NCBI RefSeq assembly: GCF_036023875.1
Contig: NZ_CP107931.1
Span: forward strand, 434,001 to 498,000
Source: Mycobacterium sp. NBC_00419
Lineage (GTDB): Bacteria > Actinomycetota > Actinomycetes > Mycobacteriales > Mycobacteriaceae
Direction: 5' to 3'
DNA length: 64,000 nucleotides
Both the position numbers and the translations under genes were made by a program. Positions 57,964 to 64,000 of the stretch are shown here, in pieces. Numbering within the stretch: position 1 is the first letter of the stretch; each line of letters starts with the position of its first letter. The notes below the pieces were generated by a model, which worked only from the letters and a program-made list of their open reading frames with translations, did not search any database and was not told the DNA's origin.

Positions 57964-58570
57964 GCAGACCGGAGACCTGTTCGGAAAGCGCTACGGCGAA
58001 GTGCTTCTGGTGAACATCGGCGAGTCGGGCCCACAAGCCAGCGTGTACAACAGTTTTCCGCTCAACGACTGCCCCGCCGAACTGTGGGATGCCCTCGACG
58101 CGGATGCCCTCGCCAGGGAGAACGACGCCGTGGCAGCACTGCTCAACGGGCCGCGCTACTGGCTGATGAGCGGTATCGACAAGGTGACCCAGGGTGAGCA
58201 GGAGACCAAGTCGTTCGGCGGCATCGAGATGATCAAGCAGGCGACAGTGCAACTGGCCTCGCACAACCCGGCGCCCTACAGCGTCAACTACGTCGCGCGT
58301 CACACCGCGTTCCATTTCGATGCGGGCCGGCCGGTGTTCGAACTCGTCGACTCCGACGGCCAGCGCTGGGTGATGCAGACCTGGAGCCAGGTCGTCGACG
58401 GCAACCTGGGTCTGGAGGATCTGCCCGGGCTGGGCCGGCGGCTCAACCTTCCCGAGGGCTGGCGATACGAAACCCGCGTCCTCAGCGAGCGGTTGACCGT
58501 CGACACCACGACCCGCGATGCGCACGTCCTGCAAGACGATCTGACCAATACCTACTCGCTGGAGTTCTGA
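57956..58570 (+). CDS. Cytoplasmic protein of the dop-mpa membrane operon (Rv2114-like)
   Basis: A 204-residue soluble protein without signal or helices in the membrane. Conserved-looking parts: YGEVLLVNIGESGPQASVYN, LLNGPRYWLMSGIDKVTQ, SFGGIEMIKQATVQL, WVMQTWSQVVDGNLGLEDLP and a C-terminal LQDDLTNTYSLEF. It matches the position of Rv2114 (from memory). I do not recognise a characterised domain. The 8-nt overlap with the membrane gene shows coupling, so it probably acts with the membrane pair. Confidence 0.82.
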   Translation: MVEQTGDLFGKRYGEVLLVNIGESGPQASVYNSFPLNDCPAELWDALDADALARENDAVAALLNGPRYWLMSGIDKVTQGEQETKSFGGIEMIKQATVQLASHNPAPYSVNYVARHTAFHFDAGRPVFELVDSDGQRWVMQTWSQVVDGNLGLEDLPGLGRRLNLPEGWRYETRVLSERLTVDTTTRDAHVLQDDLTNTYSLEF

Positions 58571-58612
58571 CGCCGTCCTGGCGAATGCGCTGCGTAACAC
58601 CGCCGGCGCTCC

Positions 58613-58618
58613 TACACT
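58613..58618 (+). promoter_or_regulatory. -10 box for DUF732 gene
   Basis: TACACT, 31 nt before the ATG at 58650; leaves a leader of about 25 nt that contains the AAAAGGAG ribosome site. A -35 is not clear. Confidence 0.45.
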
Positions 58619-58649
58619 GCGCAAACGTTGTGGTGAAAAGGAGACACCG

Positions 58650-58937
58650 ATGAAGAAACTGCTGCTGCCCTTGGCCGCTGCCGCCCTTGCCGCCGGACTG
58701 GCCACCGCGGCGCCCGCCTCGGCAGACGAGGCGAGCTACCTACAGGACCTGGCCAACAACGGTTTTGACGGTCCGACCACCGCGGCCCTGGGCATGGGCC
58801 AGGAGATCTGCACCGACGTCAAGCACGGAGTGCCGCAAGCGACGACAGTCGAGGCGATCTACAACAACACTGCCGACAGCGTCGGGGTCGACGAGGCCAC
58901 CTACATCTACGAGGCAGCCGTCATCCACCTGTGCTGA
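58650..58937 (+). CDS. Secreted DUF732 protein
   Basis: A 95-residue exported protein: signal peptide MKKLLLPLAAAALAAGLATA with cleavage near ASA/DEA (residue 26), then a 70-residue helical DUF732 domain (YLQDLANNGFDGPTTAALGM, GVPQATTVEAIYNNTADSVG) with two cysteines (EICTDV and final C) likely joined by a disulfide. This family is abundant and specific to mycobacteria; function unknown. A strong AAAAGGAG lies 7 nt before the ATG. The stop is 17 bp from the convergent mpa stop. Confidence 0.92.
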   Translation: MKKLLLPLAAAALAAGLATAAPASADEASYLQDLANNGFDGPTTAALGMGQEICTDVKHGVPQATTVEAIYNNTADSVGVDEATYIYEAAVIHLC

Positions 58938-58953
58938 ACGCGCCAGAGCGCCG

Positions 58954-60765
58954 CTACAGGTACTGGCCCAGGTTCGATTCGGTGTCGATCGCCCGCGAGG
59001 CGCTCGATGACTTGCCGGTGACCAGCGTGCGGATGTAAACGATCCGCTCGCCCTTCTTGCCCGAGATCCGCGCCCAGTCATCCGGATTGGTGGTGTTGGG
59101 CAGGTCCTCGTTCTCGGCGAACTCGTCGACGATCGAGTCGAGCAGGTGCTGGATCCGCAGGCCGTGCTGGCCGGTTTCGAGCACCGACTTGATCGCGTAC
59201 TTCTTCGCGCGGTCGACGACGTTCTGGATCATGGCACCGGAGTTGAAGTCCTTGAAGTACATGACTTCCTTGTCACCGTTGGCGTAGGTGACCTCCAGGA
59301 ACCGGTTGTCGTCGATCTCGGCATACATCCGATCGACGACCTTCTCGATCATCGCCCGGATGCACTGCCCGCGGTCACCGTCGAACTCCGCGAGATCATC
59401 GACGTTGACCGGCAGGTTCTCGGTGAGGTACTTCGAGAAGATGTCCTGTGCCGCTTCGGCATCCGGGCGCTCGATCTTGATCTTCACGTCCAGGCGCCCG
59501 GGCCGCAGGATGGCCGGGTCGATCATGTCCTCACGGTTGGAGGCGCCGATCACGATGACGTTCTCCAGCCCCTCCACGCCGTCGATCTCGGAGAGCAATT
59601 GCGGCACGACGGTGGTCTCCACGTCCGAGCTCACACCGGTGCCGCGGGTGCGGAAGATCGAGTCCATCTCGTCGAAGAACACGATCACCGGGGTGCCCTC
59701 GGAGGCCTTCTCGCGGGCCCGCTGGAAGATCAGCCGGATGTGGCGCTCGGTCTCGCCGACGAACTTGTTCAGCAGCTCGGGACCCTTGATGTTGAGGAAG
59801 TACGACTTCGCCTCGCGGGCGTCCTCACCGCGCACCTCGGCCATCTTCTTGGCCAGCGAGTTGGCCACCGCCTTGGCGATGAGCGTCTTGCCGCACCCGG
59901 GAGGGCCGTAGAGCAGCACACCCTTGGGCGGGCGCAGCGAGTACTCCCGGTAGAGCTCCTTGTGCAGGAACGGCAGCTCGACGGCGTCGCGGATCTGCTC
60001 GATCTGGCGGGTCAGGCCGCCGATGTCGGAGTAGGCGACATCGGGCACTTCCTCGAGCACGAGGTCCTCGACCTCGGCCTTCGGGATGCGCTCGAAGGCA
60101 TAGCCGGCCTTGGTGTCGACCAGCAGCGAGTCACCGGGACGCAGCTTGCGCGGCCGCAGATCGTCGTCGTCGAGTTCCTCGGCGACGTCGACGGGCAGGT
60201 CCTCCATCGCCACCAGCGGCTCGGCCAGCCACACGATGCGTTCCTCATCGGCGTGGCCGACCACCAGGGCGCGGTGGCCGTCGGCCAGGATCTCGCGCAG
60301 CGTGGAGATCTCTCCGACCGCCTCGAAGTTGCCGGCTTCCACGACCGTCAGTGCCTCGTTGAGGCGCACGGTCTGGCCTTGCTTCAACGACTTCACGTCG
60401 ATGTTGGGCGAGCACGTGAGCCGCATCTTGCGCCCGGAGGTGAACACGTCGACGGTGTCGTCCTCGTGGGCGTTGAGCAGAACGCCGTAGCCGCTGGGCG
60501 GCTGGCCCAGCCGGTCGACCTCCTCGCGCAGCGCCAGCAGTTGCTGGCGGGCTTCCTTGAGCGTGTCCATCAGCTTTGCGTTGCGTGCGGCCAGGGAGTC
60601 GATCCGCGCCTCGAGCTGCTGGATGTCCCGGGCGGTGCGCGGGGTGCCCTGCGCGATCGCGTTCTCGAGTTGCTCGCGCAGAATCGAGGCTTCGCGGCGC
60701 AGCTGCTCCAGTTCGGCAGCGTCATCGCTGGACAGCTGTGGCTCTTCGTGCTGTGACTCAGTCAT
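58954..60765 (-). CDS. mpa: Proteasome-associated AAA ATPase (ARC/Mpa)
   Basis: Mpa forms a hexameric ring that binds Pup via an N-terminal coiled coil, unfolds the tagged protein and feeds it to PrcBA. The 603-residue chain has the coiled coil at about 10-90 ([20 protein letters not shown]), two OB-type domains (about 95-235), and an AAA module with Walker [10 protein letters not shown], Walker [11 protein letters not shown] and Arg fingers in the second region. It ends in the GQYL type C-terminus that docks on the proteasome. ATG at 60765 has AAGGAG 8 nt upstream. Confidence 0.98.
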   Translation of the reverse strand: MTESQHEEPQLSSDDAAELEQLRREASILREQLENAIAQGTPRTARDIQQLEARIDSLAARNAKLMDTLKEARQQLLALREEVDRLGQPPSGYGVLLNAHEDDTVDVFTSGRKMRLTCSPNIDVKSLKQGQTVRLNEALTVVEAGNFEAVGEISTLREILADGHRALVVGHADEERIVWLAEPLVAMEDLPVDVAEELDDDDLRPRKLRPGDSLLVDTKAGYAFERIPKAEVEDLVLEEVPDVAYSDIGGLTRQIEQIRDAVELPFLHKELYREYSLRPPKGVLLYGPPGCGKTLIAKAVANSLAKKMAEVRGEDAREAKSYFLNIKGPELLNKFVGETERHIRLIFQRAREKASEGTPVIVFFDEMDSIFRTRGTGVSSDVETTVVPQLLSEIDGVEGLENVIVIGASNREDMIDPAILRPGRLDVKIKIERPDAEAAQDIFSKYLTENLPVNVDDLAEFDGDRGQCIRAMIEKVVDRMYAEIDDNRFLEVTYANGDKEVMYFKDFNSGAMIQNVVDRAKKYAIKSVLETGQHGLRIQHLLDSIVDEFAENEDLPNTTNPDDWARISGKKGERIVYIRTLVTGKSSSASRAIDTESNLGQYL

Positions 60766-60850
60766 GTTGCGCTCCTTTCCCACACCGAGAGTTGGTGCGG
60801 CGGATACCCCAACGCTACCGGCCCATGGCCGATCTTGTGCGCTCGGGGAA

Positions 60851-60879
60851 TTTCGACACACTGGCAACACTGTTAACCT
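60851..60879 (+). promoter_or_regulatory. SigA-type promoter of the secreted protein gene at 60913
   Basis: TTCGAC (60851-60856), a 17-nt spacer and TAACCT (60874-60879). This is the clearest -35/-10 pair in the window with standard spacing, giving a leader of about 27 nt that includes AAAGGA. Confidence 0.5.
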
Positions 60880-60912
60880 CATGGATGAGTCGGGCCGATC
60901 GAAAGGACAGCC

Positions 60913-61407
60913 GTGACCCTGAAACTGCTAGCCACGGGCGTAGCAGCCGCCGCAATCATCGGTGGCGCAGCCGCCGGTGTGACCTCGGTTGCATATAGCA
61001 GCCCCGCCGCATCGCCTGCTGTATCGCCTGTCGTGTTCGGCGCGCCGCTGCCCCAGGCACCCGCACCCGAGCTGCAAAGTGCGCTGGTGGCGACGCTCGA
61101 CGGACTGCAGAGCGGCGGGTCGTTCTCCGGTTCCAAGGCCTCCTTCATCCAGGGCGGACTCGGCCGGATCGAGGGCATCACCGCTGACCGCGCCTTCAGC
61201 AACGCCTCGGCCAAGGGCTACTTCCCGCTCAACTTCATCGTGGCCGATATCGACCAGGAGGGGCCGACCGCTACCGCCAACGTGACCGCGACAGCGGCCA
61301 ATGGCGCGGTCGCAACCCAGAGCATCCAGTTCATCGCTGGTCCCAGCCCCACCGGCTGGCAGCTGACCAAGTCATCGGCGCTGTCGCTGATGAGTGCGGC
61401 CAGCTGA
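60913..61407 (+). CDS. Secreted MTB12-like low-molecular-weight protein
   Basis: A 164-residue exported protein: a signal-peptide-like N-terminus ([20 protein letters not shown]) and a domain like the MTB12/CFP-2 antigens ([56 protein letters not shown]), an NTF2-like beta fold. Function unknown. The GTG start has AAAGGA 6 nt upstream. The following lppK has the same fold, so the two may come from an old duplication. Confidence 0.85.
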   Translation: MTLKLLATGVAAAAIIGGAAAGVTSVAYSSPAASPAVSPVVFGAPLPQAPAPELQSALVATLDGLQSGGSFSGSKASFIQGGLGRIEGITADRAFSNASAKGYFPLNFIVADIDQEGPTATANVTATAANGAVATQSIQFIAGPSPTGWQLTKSSALSLMSAAS

Positions 61408-61418
61408 GCCGCCGCTGG

Positions 61419-62027
61419 ATGAGTCGCACGCCGTTCGCAGTGTTGGGCGCCGCCACGATCGTGGCGGCGCTCGCACTATCGGGGTGTTCCAACCAGGACG
61501 AGTCAAAACCGGCGACCAGTCCGATCGACCCGGCCGCGTCGGCCGTCGCGGCTCCCCCGTCGACCACCGCCGAGCTGCCCGCGCCCGAGGCGTTGACCGA
61601 TGTGCTGTACCGGTTGGCCGACCCCGCGGTGAAGGGCACCGACAAGCTCGCGCTCGTCGAGGGGACCACGGCGGATGACGCGGCCACGATCGACAAGTTC
61701 GCCGCGGCGCTGCGCGACGGCGGCTTCACCCCGTTGACCTTCAGCGCCGCGGACATCCGGTGGTCGGATCGGGCGCCCGACGACGCCCTGGCCACCGTCA
61801 ACGTCACGACGTCGAACCCGGCCAATCCAGGCGGCTTCACCTTCCCGATGGAGTTCCGCTCCCACCAGGGCGCCTGGCAGCTGTCCCGGCAGACCGCCGA
61901 GATGCTGCTGGCGTTCGGCAACGCCCGCACCGAGGCCACCGGTGCCAGCCCCAGCCCGGTCGGCACACCGCCAGCACCGCCGCCGCCGTCGAGCTCCGCA
62001 CCGGCGGCCCCGACCCCCACACCCTGA
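61419..62027 (+). CDS. lppK: Lipoprotein LppK-like
   Basis: A 202-residue lipoprotein with lipobox LSGC (Cys about residue 22). A Pro/Ser-rich stretch is followed by an MTB12-like domain (LTDVLYRLADPAVKGTDKLA, PLTFSAADIRWSDRAPDDAL, FTFPMEFRSHQGAWQLSRQT) and a Pro/Ala-rich tail. The lipobox and domain agree with M. tuberculosis LppK (Rv2116) as recalled. Lipidation would depend on Lgt and Lnt; lnt is in this window. It sits 11 bp after the secreted homologue and 1 bp before the DUF503 gene. Function unknown. Confidence 0.87.
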   Translation: MSRTPFAVLGAATIVAALALSGCSNQDESKPATSPIDPAASAVAAPPSTTAELPAPEALTDVLYRLADPAVKGTDKLALVEGTTADDAATIDKFAAALRDGGFTPLTFSAADIRWSDRAPDDALATVNVTTSNPANPGGFTFPMEFRSHQGAWQLSRQTAEMLLAFGNARTEATGASPSPVGTPPAPPPPSSSAPAAPTPTP

Positions 62028-62028
62028 A

Positions 62029-62322
62029 ATGTGGATCGGCTGGCTGCAGTTCGACGTCCTGCTCGGTGACGTCCATTCGCTGAAGGAGAAGCGCTCGATC
62101 GTCCGGCCGATCGTGGCCGAACTGCAGCGCCGCTTCCAGGTGTCGGCGGCCGAGACTGAATCACTGGACCTGCACCGGCGGGCCGGTATCGGGCTGTCCG
62201 TGGTGGCTGCCGACCGCGCGCACGTCGTCGAGGTACTCGACGCCGCCGAACGGCTGGTGGCCGCCCGGCCCGAGATCGAACTGCTCTCAGCCCGCCGCGG
62301 CCTGCAGCACAGCGACGACTAG
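62029..62322 (+). CDS. DUF503 family protein
   Basis: A 97-residue small protein of the DUF503 family (MWIGWLQFDVLLGDVHSLKE KRSIVRPIVAELQRRFQVSA as conserved start; later AGIGLSVVAADRAHVVEVLD). In other bacteria such genes often lie near rbfA and translation factors; function is unknown. It is one nucleotide from lppK and convergent with trmI (4 bp between stops). Matches Rv2117 in place (from memory). Confidence 0.9.
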   Translation: MWIGWLQFDVLLGDVHSLKEKRSIVRPIVAELQRRFQVSAAETESLDLHRRAGIGLSVVAADRAHVVEVLDAAERLVAARPEIELLSARRGLQHSDD

Positions 62323-62326
62323 CGAG

Positions 62327-63190
<864 letters not shown>

Positions 63191-63237
63191 TTAGCCTGCC
63201 ATAGCCGAGCCGACTCACCGCACGCCGCGGCCTCGGG

Positions 63238-63260
63238 TTGTCGGCGCAGCGTCCTAGGCT
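63238..63260 (+). promoter_or_regulatory. PafBC-type promoter of the RecB-family nuclease gene
   Basis: TTGTCGGCG (63238-63246), an 8-nt gap, TAGGCT (63255-63260), then 7 nt to the ATG at 63268. The upper half matches TTGTCRGTG at 8 of 9. It implies a leaderless, damage-inducible mRNA (induction is inference). Confidence 0.7.
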
Positions 63261-63267
63261 GCCAACC

Positions 63268-64000
63268 ATGAGCGATGTCGCGCCCGTCCACGGCCGTCGC
63301 CCGGCGTTGTCGCCGTCGCGGGCGGCCGATTTCAAACAGTGCCCGCTGCTGTACCGGTTCCGGGCGATCGACCGGCTGCCCGAGCCGCCGTCGGTGGCCC
63401 AGCTGCGCGGAACGGTTGTGCATTCCGCCCTCGAGCAGCTGTACGGCATGCCCGCCGCGGATCGGGTGCCCCAGGCCGCCCTGGCGCTGGTGGATCCCGC
63501 CTGGGAGCGGGTGCTCGCCGAGCATCCCGACCTGATCGAGGGGCTCAGCGCCGAAGACAGCGGACAACTGCTCAACCAGGCCCGCAAGCTGCTGACCGGC
63601 TACTACCGGCTCGAAGACCCGACCCGGTTCGACCCGCAGAGCTGCGAACAGCGCATCGAGGTGGAACTGGCCGACGGAACGCTGCTGCGCGGCTTCGTCG
63701 ACCGCATCGACGTCGCAGGCACCGGCGAGGTCCGGGTGGTCGACTACAAGACCGGCAGGGCGCCGTCGGCGGTGCGCACGCTCGCGGAGTTCAAGGCCAT
63801 GTTCCAGATGAAGTTCTACGCGGTGGCTCTGCTGCGCTCGCGTGAGGTGCTGGCCAGCCGGTTGCGGCTGATCTACCTCGCCGATGGGCAAGTGCTCGAC
63901 TACACCCCCGACCTCGACGAGTTGCTGCGGTTCGAGAAGACGTTGATGGCGATCTGGGGTGCCATCCAATCAGCCGGTGCCACAGGCGATTTCCGCCCCA
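63268..64000 (+). CDS. RecB-family exonuclease (PD-(D/E)XK), N-terminal part
   Basis: The first 244 residues of a RecB-like nuclease, continuing beyond the window. Motifs of the Cas4/RecB PD-(D/E)XK group: LSPSRAADFKQCPLLYRFRA (conserved Cys), GTVVHSALEQLYGM (first His), LRGFVDRIDVA (Asp) and VRVVDYKTG (Asp-x-Lys). A second cysteine pair expected at the far C-terminus could build an iron-sulfur cluster, but lies outside. Match to Rv2119 in place (from memory). A PafBC-type promoter upstream agrees with a DNA-repair role. Confidence 0.9.
   Translation, partial: MSDVAPVHGRRPALSPSRAADFKQCPLLYRFRAIDRLPEPPSVAQLRGTVVHSALEQLYGMPAADRVPQAALALVDPAWERVLAEHPDLIEGLSAEDSGQLLNQARKLLTGYYRLEDPTRFDPQSCEQRIEVELADGTLLRGFVDRIDVAGTGEVRVVDYKTGRAPSAVRTLAEFKAMFQMKFYAVALLRSREVLASRLRLIYLADGQVLDYTPDLDELLRFEKTLMAIWGAIQSAGATGDFRP

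Overview
The window is high-GC DNA from a mycobacterium, most likely a fast-growing Mycolicibacterium-type species. The evidence is gene content and order: RbpA, split Lnt/Ppm1, a Pup-proteasome locus, F420-type oxidoreductases, a PafBC pair, a DUF732 protein and an LppK-like lipoprotein, in an order that (from memory) follows M. tuberculosis Rv1629-Rv1633 and then Rv2049c-Rv2119 with gaps and insertions. No rRNA, tRNA, CRISPR array, prophage or insertion sequence was seen. No gene-free stretch exceeds about 150 bp.

Layout. 1-9 kb: information-processing genes (uvrB, coaE fused to a GrpB domain, rpsA, polA) with small membrane or secreted proteins and a PrsW-like protease. 9-14 kb: a flavodoxin-fold reductase and a sulfonate-sulfur operon ssuC-ssuB-ssuA-ssuD. 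14-19.7 kb: rbpA, lnt-ppm1, an amidohydrolase, fxsA and a PPOX-fold protein. 19.7-32 kb: cobalamin-ring genes cobN, cobG-cobH-cobIJ and cobL-cobM-cobK, interrupted by a TauD-type dioxygenase and an amino-acid permease. 32-38 kb: an SDR, an F420-type biliverdin reductase homologue, a MOSC-flavin-ferredoxin fusion, pepE, a 5'-3' exonuclease and a second SsuD paralogue. 38-40 kb: a nitrile hydratase/thiocyanate hydrolase-like three-gene operon with an unusual metal motif and a His-Asp tract. 40-63 kb: helY-tatC-tatA-pafC-pafB-pafA, a WXG100-like/DUF1023 pair, prcA-prcB-pup-dop, a four-gene membrane operon, mpa, secreted proteins, trmI and a RecB-family nuclease running off the edge.

How it fits together. 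Pup is prepared by Dop, ligated by PafA, and substrates are unfolded by Mpa into PrcBA; all parts are here. PafB and PafC, encoded beside pafA, form the DNA-damage activator PafBC. Promoters of three repair genes in this same window (uvrB, polA, recB-like) carry close matches to the PafBC-type element (TTGTCRGTG, 8-nt gap, TANNNT), so regulator and likely targets are both in view. Many genes here have a TANNNT box 6-8 nt before an ATG/GTG, the arrangement of leaderless mycobacterial mRNAs; this settles several start codons. rbpA has an ECF-sigma (SigE/SigH type) promoter sequence.

The most novel-looking parts are the metalloenzyme operon at 38.4-40.3 kb, the translationally coupled amidohydrolase/paired-membrane-protein operon at 54.4-58.6 kb, and the WXG100-hydrolase pair placed between pafA and the proteasome genes.
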